From Candidatus Rhodoferax bjergmarkensis (GTDB taxonomy: Bacteria; Pseudomonadota; Gammaproteobacteria; Burkholderiales; Burkholderiaceae_C): a DNA stretch of 64,000 nt. How positions within the stretch are numbered: position 1 is the stretch's first letter; each line of letters begins with the position of its first letter. Made by a program: the position numbers and the translations under genes. The stretch is from assembly GCA_016708345.1 (NCBI GenBank), contig JADJFX010000003.1, positions 434,001 to 498,000 of the forward strand, in the 5' to 3' direction. The notes under the pieces are model-generated. The model ran no database searches, was not told where the DNA came from, and worked only from the letters and a program-made list of their open reading frames with translations. Positions 42,413 to 51,525 of this stretch are shown one piece after another.

Positions 42413-43873
42413 CTACCGGTCCAGCCCGCCCATGCACAGATACTTGATGACCAAGTAGTCGTCGATGCCGTATTTGGAGCCTTCCCGCCCCAAGCCGGAT
42501 TGTTTGACGCCGCCAAAGGGCGCTACTTCGGTGGAGATCAACCCGGTGTTGATGCCCACCATGCCGCTTTCCAGTGCCTGGGCCACGCGCCAGATGCGGC
42601 CAATGTCGCGGGAGTAGAAATAGCTGGCCAGGCCAAACTCGGTGTCGTTGGCCATGCCGATGACTTCTTCATCGGTCTTGAAGCGAAACAGTGGTGCCAG
42701 CGGGCCAAAGGTTTCTTCCCGCGCTACCAGCATGCAGGCATGGGCGTTGGCGAGCACGGTGGGCTCAAAAAAACTGTGTCCTAGCGCATGGCGTTTGCCG
42801 CCGGTCAGCAGGTGCCCCCCTTTGGCCAGCGCATCGCTGATGTGCAGCTCAATTTTTTGCACCGCTGCACCGTCGATCAGCGGGCCTTGTGTGACACCGG
42901 GAGTCATCCCGTTGCCGACCTTGAGTTTTTCCACGGCAGCAACCAGCTTGGCGGCAAAGGCGTCGTAAACACTGTCTTGCACATACAGGCGGTTGGCGCA
43001 CACGCAGGTTTGGCCTGTATTGCGGAACTTTGAAACAATGGCACCTTCCACGGCGGCGTCCAGGTCAGCATCGTCAAACACGATGAAGGGTGCGTTGCCA
43101 CCCAGTTCCAGCGACAGCTTTTTGAGGGTGGGCGCGCATTGCTGCATAAGGGTGCGCCCCACTTCGGTAGATCCGGTGAAGCTTAGTTTGCGCACCGTCG
43201 GGTTGGACGTCATCTCCTTGCCGATGGCCCCCGCCGAGCCGGTCAACACGCTGAAAACGCCGGGTGGCACACCCGCGCGCTCAGCCAGAGCGGCCAGTGC
43301 GAGGGCTGAAAAGGGCGTGGCCAATGCGGGTTTCAAGACCATGGGGCACCCGGCCGCCAGTGCCGGGCCGACCTTGCGGGTGATCATGGCTGCCGGGAAA
43401 TTCCACGGCGTCACGGCGGCGCACACGCCTATGGGCTCCTTGATGACGATGATGCGCCGGTCTGACCAGGGCGATTGCAGGGTGTCGCCATTGACGCGTT
43501 TGGCTTCTTCGGCAAACCATTCAATAAAAGATGCGGCATAGGCGATTTCGCCCCTGGATTCCGCCAGCGGCTTGCCTTGCTCGGCCGTCATCAGCAGGGC
43601 CAGATCATCGGCATTGGCCAGTATCAGGTCATGCCATGTGCGCAAAATGGCACTGCGTTCTTTGCCGGTTTGGGTGCGCCACTGGGGCCAGGCTTGCTCG
43701 GCTGCCTCGATGGCGCGGCGAGTTTCAGCTGCCCCCATGTGGGGAACAGAGCCCAGCGTTTCGCCGGTGGCCGGGTTGTTGACGACTCGGGTTTCACCCA
43801 AGTCGGCATCACACCATTGGCCATTGACGAAGGCTTGTTGGCGAAAGAGGGAAGGGTCTTTGAGGTGCAGCAT
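42413..43873 (-). CDS. gabD: Succinate-semialdehyde dehydrogenase [NAD(P)+]
   Basis: 486 residues, aldehyde dehydrogenase family. Cofactor loop FTGSTEVGRTLM, catalytic glutamate in LELGGNAPFIVFDDADLD, catalytic cysteine in NTGQTCVCANRLYVQ, and the GabD-like C-terminal SGLGREGSKYGIDDYLVIKYLCMGGL. The ATG at 43873 starts the conserved N-terminus (MLHLKDPSLF). Oxidises succinate semialdehyde in 4-aminobutyrate degradation. GabT is not in the window. Confidence 0.92.
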   Translation of the reverse strand: MLHLKDPSLFRQQAFVNGQWCDADLGETRVVNNPATGETLGSVPHMGAAETRRAIEAAEQAWPQWRTQTGKERSAILRTWHDLILANADDLALLMTAEQGKPLAESRGEIAYAASFIEWFAEEAKRVNGDTLQSPWSDRRIIVIKEPIGVCAAVTPWNFPAAMITRKVGPALAAGCPMVLKPALATPFSALALAALAERAGVPPGVFSVLTGSAGAIGKEMTSNPTVRKLSFTGSTEVGRTLMQQCAPTLKKLSLELGGNAPFIVFDDADLDAAVEGAIVSKFRNTGQTCVCANRLYVQDSVYDAFAAKLVAAVEKLKVGNGMTPGVTQGPLIDGAAVQKIELHISDALAKGGHLLTGGKRHALGHSFFEPTVLANAHACMLVAREETFGPLAPLFRFKTDEEVIGMANDTEFGLASYFYSRDIGRIWRVAQALESGMVGINTGLISTEVAPFGGVKQSGLGREGSKYGIDDYLVIKYLCMGGLDR

Positions 43874-43995
43874 GAAATTTCTCAAATTTCAGCAAGCGGG
43901 GCGAAGAGAAGCACAGCATGGGTGACCCGCAGCACCCGCCTGATATGAACGTCTTTAGGGGCACTGCCTAGACGATGGGTGAACTTGCTGATAAC

Positions 43996-44027
43996 GGAGC
44001 AACCCGGTAGGTGCCGTAGGTTGCTCC
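43996..44027. terminator. Hairpin between gabD and chalcone-isomerase-like gene
   Basis: Stem GGAGCAACC / GGTTGCTCC (9 bp) with a 14-base loop, downstream of the chalcone-isomerase-like gene. No clear T tract on the minus strand, so terminator function is uncertain. Confidence 0.5.
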
Positions 44028-44039
44028 AAAACGCCGGAA

Positions 44040-44606
44040 TCAGGATTTGCCGAGCAGCGCGGCCTTGAGGTCATCTTGAACCGGATCCTCACCCAGCCAA
44101 ATTTTCAGCACGGCTTTGAAGAAATCTTCGCCAGGAATTTCCTTGCCCTTTTGCGCGCCATTGACGGTAACCACCGTTCCTTTTTCGGGAATCCATTCCA
44201 CCATCACTTTGGAGCCCGCACTGGCCTCGCCCATGCTGATCATGATGTCTTTGAATGTTTTGACCCGGTCTTTCAGGGCTGCCATTTCAGCCTCGGTGCT
44301 GTTGTCTTCCATGCCACCGGCGAATGCTTTGGCGAAGGTTTTGCCATCACCGTCCTTGAGCAGGTTCAAGACCACACGCTTGGGACCCTTGGATGACAGT
44401 ATTGCACTCGCGTTGTTGGACGTTGCTGCAAGGTAAAGTACAGCCACATAGCGCTTGCCAAATTTGGAGCGAACCCCGGCACCATTGGCCACCAGATCGA
44501 CACCACCTACTTTTACTTTGTCGTCGTATTTGACGCCTTCGAGTTCACCGGCGAAGGCGATGTTCAGCGACAGTGCCGCAACGATGGCTGTCATCAATTT
44601 TTTCAT
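44040..44606 (-). CDS. Chalcone isomerase-like periplasmic protein
   Basis: 188 residues with a clear signal peptide (KKLMTAIVAALSLNIAFA). The mature part is of the bacterial chalcone-isomerase-like family (EGVKYDDKVKVGGVDLVANG, RSKFGKRYVAVLYLAATS). In bacteria these are not known to act on flavonoids; some are fatty-acid-binding-like. Function unknown. Confidence 0.82.
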   Translation of the reverse strand: MKKLMTAIVAALSLNIAFAGELEGVKYDDKVKVGGVDLVANGAGVRSKFGKRYVAVLYLAATSNNASAILSSKGPKRVVLNLLKDGDGKTFAKAFAGGMEDNSTEAEMAALKDRVKTFKDIMISMGEASAGSKVMVEWIPEKGTVVTVNGAQKGKEIPGEDFFKAVLKIWLGEDPVQDDLKAALLGKS

Positions 44607-44893
44607 GAAGTCTCCTGTTGTATCAAATTGGATAATGCCCGCTTAACTTTCACGTTAGGGTAGCGGGCTCAAGCCGGTTCCGTAACGCAGCTTCGGGGGA
44701 AAGTATCCGGGAAGCAGTTGACGAAGTCAAACCGGGTTTACCACAGGTGTGGCCTTGCAGGTGAATTCAATGCAGGACTGTTGCCTCAAGGGTTATGCAG
44801 GCTGCAGGAGCGCTGAATTTCTGTCGTCCCGGCATTTCACTTGGGCTAAGATCGTTCAACCTACCGCTCTTTTTACGACCTGGATTTACCTGC
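44607..44893. promoter_or_regulatory. Divergent promoter region
   Basis: Between chalcone-isomerase-like (minus) and a diguanylate cyclase (plus). No specific operator recognised. Confidence 0.45.
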
Positions 44894-46027
44894 ATGTCTG
44901 TGGCCGCTGTCTATCCGCCCCAAAGTCAACGCCCCGTTTCAGCGCTGGCGCGCGCTGTGCTGGGTTCAGATCCGGTGCAGCGCCGGGCCGTCAAACGCTT
45001 GTTGCTGATCTCGCATGCATACGCAGTCATCTGGTTGTCGTTGGCTTTTTCCATCAACATTGGTTACTCGCCGCCGGTGGTGTGGCTGTTGGTGATTTAC
45101 GGCGTTATCGGACAAAGCATCTTCTATATTTTGCTGCGTGGTGGCTACACACTGCTGTTGAAAGACCCGCTTTTTTGTTTTCCGCAAGCCTTGTTTGGCG
45201 TGGGAGCCGTGGTGATCGGTTACGCCTTGATACCGTTTGGACAAGGGGCGGCGCTGCAGGTTTTGTTTGTGCTGCTGGTGTACGACCTGCATCGACTTTC
45301 ACCTCGGCAGATCGGCATTGTTTCGGGTGCTGCGGTGGTTGCGTTGTCCTTGCTGGTTGGCGGCGAGTGGGCGCTCAGTCCCGAGGGGGTTGATTTGCAG
45401 CAGGAGTCGCTGAACATTGGCATGGCCGTGATGGTGATTTTGATGCTGTCGGCTGTCAGCGGTGCGGTGCGCCGGGTGCATATCTATCAATTGCAACAAA
45501 AAGCTGAGCTTGACGGAGTGCTGTCCGAATTGCGGACCCTGTCGGAACATGATGCGTTGACAGGTGCTGTCAATCGCCGCCACATGATGGACCTGCTCAA
45601 TGAAGAACTGAAACGACAGCGCCGTGCCCATCGCCCCTTTAGCGTGGCCATGGTTGACATTGATTTTTTCAAACGTGTCAATGACGGCCATGGCCACGCG
45701 GTGGGTGATCTGGTGCTTAAAAAATTGGTGGCGATGACCCGCGAAACCTTGCGTGAAACCGATGTGATCGCGCGCTGGGGTGGTGAAGAGTTTTTGGTGC
45801 TGTTGCCCTTGTTGCCTGCAGCTGCTGCGGCCGAGCTTGTTGACAAGCTGCGTCAGCGAATTGAGCTGCACGACTGGACCCAGTATGCAGCCGGCCTGCG
45901 GGTTACTTTTTCAAGTGGCGTTGCCGAACATACGCTTTCGGTGAGCTTGGAGCAGACCATTGAACGCGCCGACAGTGCACTGTACCGGGCCAAAGAGCAT
46001 GGGCGAAACCGTGTCGAGCAAGCCTGA
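44894..46027 (+). CDS. Membrane-bound diguanylate cyclase (GGEEF), first of a tandem pair
   Basis: 377 residues. Five or six N-terminal hydrophobic segments form a MASE-like sensor region (about residues 35-195), a helical linker follows (YQLQQKAELDGVLSELRTLS), then the GGDEF domain starting ALTGAVNRRHMMDLL. Active-site RWGGEEF is intact and RETD upstream forms the I-site. The ATG at 44894 gives a short leader before the first membrane segment. It overlaps the second gene by 29 bp. Confidence 0.9.
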   Translation: MSVAAVYPPQSQRPVSALARAVLGSDPVQRRAVKRLLLISHAYAVIWLSLAFSINIGYSPPVVWLLVIYGVIGQSIFYILLRGGYTLLLKDPLFCFPQALFGVGAVVIGYALIPFGQGAALQVLFVLLVYDLHRLSPRQIGIVSGAAVVALSLLVGGEWALSPEGVDLQQESLNIGMAVMVILMLSAVSGAVRRVHIYQLQQKAELDGVLSELRTLSEHDALTGAVNRRHMMDLLNEELKRQRRAHRPFSVAMVDIDFFKRVNDGHGHAVGDLVLKKLVAMTRETLRETDVIARWGGEEFLVLLPLLPAAAAAELVDKLRQRIELHDWTQYAAGLRVTFSSGVAEHTLSVSLEQTIERADSALYRAKEHGRNRVEQA

Positions 46028-47213
46028 CAGCCACGGGCCTGTAAAAGACGCCGCGCAAGGTGTGCGGGCACGCACGGCAGTGCAGCGCATGGTTGATGTT
46101 GTGCTGGGCACCCATCCGTCCCTGCGGTCACGCGTGATGCTGGGGCTCTTGCCCGTCGTGCTTTACGTGGTTTGGATAGTGACCCATCTTTTTAGTGTTC
46201 ACATGGGTTACATGTCTGCGGATGTGGCCAAGTTCGCCATCGGGCACCACATCATCGGCATTCTTGTTTTTTACCCGCTGGTGCGCAGCGGTTATTCGGC
46301 ACGTTTTCAGGATTCGGGCCTGATACAGGCGCAAATCATGTGGGCGGCGAGTGTGGCTATCTTTATTTACAGCGTCAATGCGCCGCTGCGCGTTGCCATC
46401 ATGCAATTGTTGTGCATGATTCACCTGTTTGGGCTGTTCACACTGAGGCCACGTCAGTTGCTGTTTACTGGCGGGAGCACCATCTTGATGTTGCTGGTGA
46501 TGTTGGCGGTAATGTTGCATCTCAAACCAGCCAACTTTATTGTTGACCAAGAAATTTTCAAGATTCTGTTCGCCTGTTTCATCATTGGCTTGCTTACGTG
46601 GATGTCGATTTTGCACAGCCTTGCGCGCGGCAATTTGAGTAAAAAGAAGAAAGAGCTGGCACAGGCGGTGGCCCAGGTCAATGAGTTGGTAACACGTGAT
46701 GCGTTGACGGGGCTCTACAACCGCAAACACATGCAGGAGTTGCTCGAGCGTGAACGCATCCGGCAGGCGCACACCGGGCAGCCGTTCTGTGTTGCGCTGA
46801 TTGATTTGGACCATTTCAAGCATGTCAACGACAGCTACGGTCATCAAGTAGGCGATGAGGTGCTTTGCAGTTTTGCCAAAACCGCTGAGCTGACGCTGCG
46901 CGAAACAGACACCATTGCGCGCTGGGGCGGCGAGGAGTTTTTGGTGCTGATGCCCGAGACCACGCTGGAGCCTTACGCGCAGGTGGCCATTGACCGCATG
47001 CGTAACATGGTCCGGGAGTTGGCACCCTCGGCGACGGTGCCGACTTTGCGGTTCTCGTTCTCAGCCGGTCTGGCCGCTCACATTGATGGCCATACTGCCG
47101 ACCAATCCATTGCGCGGGCTGATCACGCCCTGTACGCCGCCAAGCATGCCGGACGCAACTGCACCATGCTGGCCACCGCGGCCAACAATCCAGACTCTGC
47201 CTGCGCGGCTTGA
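45999..47213 (+). CDS. Membrane-bound diguanylate cyclase (GGEEF), second of a tandem pair
   Basis: 404 residues, same architecture as its neighbour: membrane sensor region (about residues 50-210, VMLGLLPVVLYVVWIVTHLF ...), helical linker KKKKELAQAVAQVNELVTRD, and GGDEF domain (ALTGLYNRKHMQELLER, RWGGEEFLVLMP) with RETD I-site. The ATG at 45999 overlaps the end of the first gene. The two GGDEF halves are strongly alike (RETD-x-IARWGGEEFLVL), which supports a tandem duplication followed by divergence of the sensor part. Confidence 0.9.
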   Translation: MGETVSSKPDSHGPVKDAAQGVRARTAVQRMVDVVLGTHPSLRSRVMLGLLPVVLYVVWIVTHLFSVHMGYMSADVAKFAIGHHIIGILVFYPLVRSGYSARFQDSGLIQAQIMWAASVAIFIYSVNAPLRVAIMQLLCMIHLFGLFTLRPRQLLFTGGSTILMLLVMLAVMLHLKPANFIVDQEIFKILFACFIIGLLTWMSILHSLARGNLSKKKKELAQAVAQVNELVTRDALTGLYNRKHMQELLERERIRQAHTGQPFCVALIDLDHFKHVNDSYGHQVGDEVLCSFAKTAELTLRETDTIARWGGEEFLVLMPETTLEPYAQVAIDRMRNMVRELAPSATVPTLRFSFSAGLAAHIDGHTADQSIARADHALYAAKHAGRNCTMLATAANNPDSACAA

Positions 47214-47233
47214 TGACACTGAAACGGGTGGCG

Positions 47234-48301
47234 TCAGGTTTCGCGGTGAAAGGTGACCACGTGGTCCACTTGGGCGCGAATGCCGATGCGCTCGCCCAGC
47301 TTGTGGTCATGGTGGCTGGGCACGTGGGCCATCACGGTGTCGCCACTGTCCAGGCGCAAGGTGTATAAAAATTCGGAACCGCGAAACGCCTTGCGAATGA
47401 TCTGCGCGTTTACCGGTGCCTCATCGTCATGCACGATGTCATCGGCGCGCAGCAGCACATCACACGCGCCGCCCGGGTATGCACTGGGCAGGGGGCATTC
47501 GGCGACATCGGTCAAATCGCCCAGCGGCGTTTGCACCACCATTTGCTGGTTGACCTGGCGGATAATGGCCGGGGCAAAAACGCCGTGGCCGATGAATTCG
47601 GCCACAAAGCGTGTGGCAGGGCGGTGGTAAAGCGTGTAGGCATCGTCCCACTGGTGCAACGCACCGGAGTGCATGACACCGATGATGTCGCCAATGGCAA
47701 ACGCTTCAAGCTGGTCGTGGGTGACAAACAGCGCGGTGGTTTGTGCCGCCTTGAGGATGGAGCGCACCTCATGCGCCAGGCGCTCGCGCAGGTCTACATC
47801 CAGATTTGAAAAGGGTTCGTCCAGCAGCAGCAGGCGGGGTTTGGGTGCCAAGGCGCGTGCCAGCGCCACGCGTTGCTGCTGACCGCCTGAGAGTTCATGC
47901 GGGAAACGCTTTTCCTGGCCGCCCAGGCCCACCAGTTCCAAGACCTCGGCCACCCGCGCAGCGCGCTGTGTTTTGGGCACATGGTGAATGCCAAAAGCCA
48001 CGTTGCGCCCCACATTCAAGTGGGGGAACAAGGCGTAGTCCTGAAACACCATGCCAATCTGGCGCGCCTCGGGTGCTACGTTGCGCGTGGCGCTGCTCAC
48101 GACCTGGCCCGCGAGTTTGATGGTTCCCGCCGCTACCGGCTCCAGCCCAGCCACCGCCCGCAGCAAAGTGGTTTTGCCGCAGCCCGAAGGGCCGATCAGA
48201 ACGCCGATGTCGCCCGCCCGCATGCCAAACGACACATCTCGCACTGCTGGCTGGCTGCGCCCGGCGTAACTGATGCGCAGTTGTGAAACTTCCAAGAACA
48301 T
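47234..48301 (-). CDS. fbpC: Iron(III) ABC transporter ATP-binding protein
   Basis: 355 residues. Walker A GPSGCGKTT, Q-loop MVFQDYALFPHL, signature LSGGQQQRV, Walker B LLLLDEPFSNLD and the switch VTHDQLEA; the C-terminal third is the TOBE-like regulatory domain of FbpC/AfuC/ThiQ-like importers. It faces the permease gene across a short intergenic region containing a Fur-box-like sequence. The partner binding protein (FbpA) is not nearby. Confidence 0.88.
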   Translation of the reverse strand: MFLEVSQLRISYAGRSQPAVRDVSFGMRAGDIGVLIGPSGCGKTTLLRAVAGLEPVAAGTIKLAGQVVSSATRNVAPEARQIGMVFQDYALFPHLNVGRNVAFGIHHVPKTQRAARVAEVLELVGLGGQEKRFPHELSGGQQQRVALARALAPKPRLLLLDEPFSNLDVDLRERLAHEVRSILKAAQTTALFVTHDQLEAFAIGDIIGVMHSGALHQWDDAYTLYHRPATRFVAEFIGHGVFAPAIIRQVNQQMVVQTPLGDLTDVAECPLPSAYPGGACDVLLRADDIVHDDEAPVNAQIIRKAFRGSEFLYTLRLDSGDTVMAHVPSHHDHKLGERIGIRAQVDHVVTFHRET

Positions 48302-48316
48302 ACAATCATTGTAGAT

Positions 48317-48338
48317 GCTTGCAATTCTCATTTGCACC
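48317..48338. promoter_or_regulatory. Candidate Fur box between fbpC and fbpB
   Basis: Contains GCAATTCTCATTTGCA (reverse: TGCAAATGAGAATTGCAA), with inverted TGCAA/TTGCA ends and the AATGAGAAT core of Fur sites. Just left is the palindrome ACAATCATTGT (48302-48312). It is located between divergent starts of the iron transporter genes. Confidence 0.65.
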
Positions 48339-48385
48339 AAGACGGATCATCCAAGTCGGGTCAACCAGGTCGGGTCACTTTTTAC

Positions 48386-50012
48386 ATGTTGTTTCGCCGG
48401 CTTCGCCAATTTTTACTGCTGATGCTTATTGTGGCGTTCATGCTGCCGGTGGTGGCCGTGTTTGCGTCCTGGTTTGCCTTGGGTGATGCCGGAACGAATG
48501 CTGCACAAATTCTGCAGGAAATGAGCAGCACCGTGCTGCCGGATTACGTCTGGACGACCGTGCGCCTGTGTGCCATGGTGGCGGTGGGGGTGATCGCCGT
48601 CGGCTTGTCTGCGGCGGCGGCCGTCACCATGTTTGAGTTTGCCGGGCGGCGTGTGTTTGAGTGGGCCTTGTTGCTGCCGCTGGCCATGCCCGCTTATGTG
48701 GTGGCTTATGCGTACACCGATTTTCTTCAATTCAGTGGCCCTTTTCAGACTTTTGTGCGGTCTGTGTCGGGCATCGAAGGCAGGGTGTTTCCGGAGATTC
48801 GCAGCCTGGGGGGCGCGGCCTGGGTGTTTACCTTTGCGCTTTACCCTTATGTCTATTTGCTGGCCCGCACCGCACTGGGCGAGCGCGCTTCGTACCTGAT
48901 GGAGGCTGCGCGACTGCTGGGGGCACCACTGCGCCGACGCATCCTGGAAGTTGCTTTGCCGCTGGCCCGCCCTGCTGTGGCCGCTGGTGCTGCCCCTGGC
49001 ACTGATGGAGACGCTGGCTGATTTCGGTGTTTCCAGCTACTTTGGCATTCAGACCTTTACTGCCGGTATTTACAAGGCCTGGTTGTCGATGGACAACCGG
49101 ATTGCTGCAGCCCAGTTGGCGACCTTGCTGTTGCTGTTGGTAGCCATGCTCTTGTTTTTGGAGCGGCGGGCGCAAAGCCGTATGCGGTTTTCTGCAGCCC
49201 GTGGTGGCCGCGCGGGCGGCATGGATGCGCAGCTGGTGGTCTTGCGGGGCCGTGCCAGGTGGCTGGCCTGGCTGGTGTGTGGTGCGCCGGTGCTCATTGG
49301 CTTTGTGCTGCCCGTTCTTTTCATGCTGCGGCCTTTGCTGGCGGACTGGTCGGTGTTGTCATGGGGGCAGTTTGCGGGCTGGGCCTGGAACAGCCTGCGT
49401 CTGGGGGTCATCAGTGCTGTGCTGGCGGTGGCGCTGGCGCTGTTGCTGGCTTTTCAGTTGCGCCGTCGCCCCGATCTGCCGACCCGGCTGGGTGCGCAAT
49501 TGGTCGGCCTGGGCTACGCGGTTCCCGGCGCGGTGATTGTGGTGGGGCTGCTGCTGCCGGTGGGGTGGCTGCAAGCGGTTGCGCCTGAAAGCCGTGTGGG
49601 TTTTGTACTGACGGCCACATCGCTGGGGCTTGTCTGGGCCTACCTGGTGCGGTTTTGCGCGGTGGCGCTGCAGTCAGTGCAAAGCGGTTACGCCCGCATT
49701 CCCGTCAGTTTTGACGATTCAGCCCGCATGCTGGGCACCCGTGATCCCGGCTTGGCGTGGCGCGTGCATTGGCCGCTGCTCAGGCGATCCACGGCGGCAG
49801 CGGCGCTGCTGGTTTTTGTGGATGTGATGAAAGAACTGCCAGCCACCCTGGTGCTGCGCCCGTTCAACAGCGATACGCTGGCGGTGGTGGCCTACCAGTT
49901 GGCGCGGGACGAGCGGCTGGGCGAAGCGGCCCTGCCATCGCTCGCCCTGGTGCTGGTGGGTTTGATTCCGGTGGTGTTGCTCAGCCGAACACTGCGCGCT
50001 TCTTCGCGCTGA
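48386..50012 (+). CDS. fbpB: Iron(III) ABC transporter permease, interrupted by a frameshift
   Basis: About 540 residues when repaired: a fused two-lobed permease (each half with about six spans) of the FbpB/ThiP type. EAA-loop motifs are seen in both halves (EAARLLGAPLRRRILEVALP and DSARMLGTRDPGLAWRVHWP). The frame breaks at a C4 run (48993-48996): frame one ends at 49021, and the second frame picks up with METLADFGVSSYFGIQTFTAG. Removing one C restores AAGAALALMETLADFG. ATG 48386 is the first Met before the membrane segment. Confidence 0.9.
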
Positions 50013-50078
50013 GTATTTCTTGGCGTTTGAATGAGCCATCGGAGACGGTAATGGGCAGTGGATGGGGGTATCTGTGCT

Positions 50079-50130
50079 ACGAATTCAGTAGCTTTCTGCG
50101 CCCGTCCCATCTGCGTAAAGCCTTGTTTTC
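50079..50130 (+). repeat. Dispersed repeat, copy 6
   Basis: Reads CGAATTCAGTAGCTTTCTGC then GCCCGTCCCATCTGCGTAAA GCCTTGTTTT. Diverged in the second half-site. Confidence 0.7.
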
Positions 50131-50159
50131 AATCCTCATGGTCGTATCCGCCCGTTCCA

Positions 50160-50536
50160 AATTCGCAATACCTTATTTCCCCCCCCTATCCCCCAACCCC
50201 TTTCCACCCCCGCCGGGGTGGAAAGGGGAGCCTTGAACAGCCCATTTGGCCGCGTCTTTTAAGTCAGGACGTACCCGTGCCACGTGGCGTTGGGTCAGTT
50301 TGCGGGGTGAGTTGGTGAGTCGGCCATTTGCATCTGTCCGGCTCGGGCATGCACAGCTTTTAGGTTGCCGGTGGAGATGAACTCACCTCCTTAAAACACG
50401 CGGCCAAATAGGGCTGTTGGCTCCCCTCTTTCGCCCGGCGGGGCGAGAGAGGGGCGGGGGGGAGTGAGTGGGGGAAATGGATGTTATGAATTTGATAGCT
50501 GTTTGCGCCCGTCCCATCTGCGCAAAACCTTGTTTC
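50160..50536 (+). repeat. Left long inverted repeat (~375 bp)
   Basis: Matches the reverse complement of 52905-53280 over most of its length. Landmarks in order: AATACCTTATTTCCCCCCC, a GGGGTGGAAAGG block, GTACCCGTGCCACGTGGCGT, TGGGTCAGTTTGCGGGGTGA, ACGCGGCCAAAT, and the terminal copy of the dispersed repeat. A central stretch (about 50325-50385) differs. Confidence 0.85.
50483..50536 (+). repeat. Dispersed repeat, copy 7
   Basis: Reads TTATGAATTTGATAGCTGTT then TGCGCCCGTCCCATCTGCGC AAAACCTTG. Forms the inner end of the left inverted repeat. Confidence 0.85.
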
Positions 50537-50554
50537 CAACCAAAAAATCCGATT

Positions 50555-51493
50555 TCAGAGACAGACCGTGCCGTTGATGCAGGTCACACAATGACCGCCA
50601 ACCCAGACCTGGCCGCCATCGTCCTGCGCAATGTGGACCCGCCCCGCGCGGCCCAGGCAGACGCCTTGTGAGGCGACGTAGGTGGTGGGTGCGTGACCTT
50701 CGGCGATGAGCCACTGTGCCAGACTGGCGTTCAAACTGCCGGTGACGGGGTCTTCGTTCACGCCGATCGGGGCGGCAAAGGCGCGGACTTCGAGCTCGGT
50801 GGAGTCAGGGCTTGCATCGGCTGGTGCTGAGTGCCTAGGGCCAAAAGCACGCGCTTCGCGGTTTGATCTTGCTATTAAAGTGGTAGCTGCTTGCGCAGGT
50901 TCTATGCTGGCTACACCCACTATTTGCCCTAAATTTTTGAGTGCCAGGTGGTCAGGCGTCAGCTCCAATACCGTCTGCTGGCTGTCCAGCAGCAGGCCCA
51001 GCCACACCGGGCCGTTGTCCAGCATCTGGGCGGCCATGATGTGCCGGGCATTCAGGCCCAGGGCAGCGGCCACCTGGGTGAGCAGGGACGCGCTGGGCTG
51101 GCTGCGTTTGAGCAGGGGCGCGGCAAAGGCCAGCTTTGCGCCTTCGCGGCGAATGCGCACCAGGCCCGCCTGGCACTCTTGCACGATCTCCTGCCCGGCC
51201 TTGGGCTGGCCACCTGCTTGCAGCCAGGCATGGCAACTGCCCAGGGTGGGGTGGCCGGCAAACGGCAACTCTGCACCGGGGGTAAAAATTCGCACGCGGT
51301 AGTCGGCCCCCTGCGCAGCGCCTTGCGGGCTGGGGGGTAATAAGAAGGTGGTTTCCGACAGACCGGTCCAGTGCGCGAATTGCTGCATCTGGTCGTCGTC
51401 CATGCCGCAGCCGTCCAGCACCACGGCCAGTGGGTTGCCCAAACAGGGCTGGGCCGTGAAAACGTCCACTTGGTGGAAGGGTCGGGTTCTCAT
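50555..51493 (-). CDS. PhzF-family isomerase with a repeat-encoded insertion
   Basis: 312 residues, PhzF/DapF-like fold, usually an isomerase. Conserved parts: QVDVFTAQPCLGNPLAVVLDG, FTPGAELPFAGHPTLG, and GVNEDPVTGSLNASLAQWL. Near residues 190-215 the protein has an extra stretch (QIVGVASIEPAQAATTLIARS) encoded by repeat copy 8 read from its reverse strand, frame intact. True substrate unknown. It lies 32 bp downstream of the aminotransferase on the same strand, inside the inverted-repeat cassette. Confidence 0.88.
   Translation of the reverse strand: MRTRPFHQVDVFTAQPCLGNPLAVVLDGCGMDDDQMQQFAHWTGLSETTFLLPPSPQGAAQGADYRVRIFTPGAELPFAGHPTLGSCHAWLQAGGQPKAGQEIVQECQAGLVRIRREGAKLAFAAPLLKRSQPSASLLTQVAAALGLNARHIMAAQMLDNGPVWLGLLLDSQQTVLELTPDHLALKNLGQIVGVASIEPAQAATTLIARSNREARAFGPRHSAPADASPDSTELEVRAFAAPIGVNEDPVTGSLNASLAQWLIAEGHAPTTYVASQGVCLGRAGRVHIAQDDGGQVWVGGHCVTCINGTVCL
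50869..50933 (+). repeat. Dispersed repeat, copy 8 (inside phzF-like gene)
   Basis: Reads TGCTATTAAAGTGGTAGCTG then CTTGCGCAGGTTCTATG..., second half-site diverged. Same orientation relative to its gene as in dinB, and translated in the same frame. Confidence 0.85.
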
Positions 51494-51525
51494 CGCGGTG
51501 AGGTGGCGAATGTGGTTCTGTTGAT

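Larger units (their letters stand above)
50013..50554. other. Left arm of an inverted-repeat pair and two short repeat copies
   Basis: No gene. Holds repeat copies 6 and 7 and between them a 350-bp block that is repeated in inverted orientation at 52905-53280. Confidence 0.75.
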
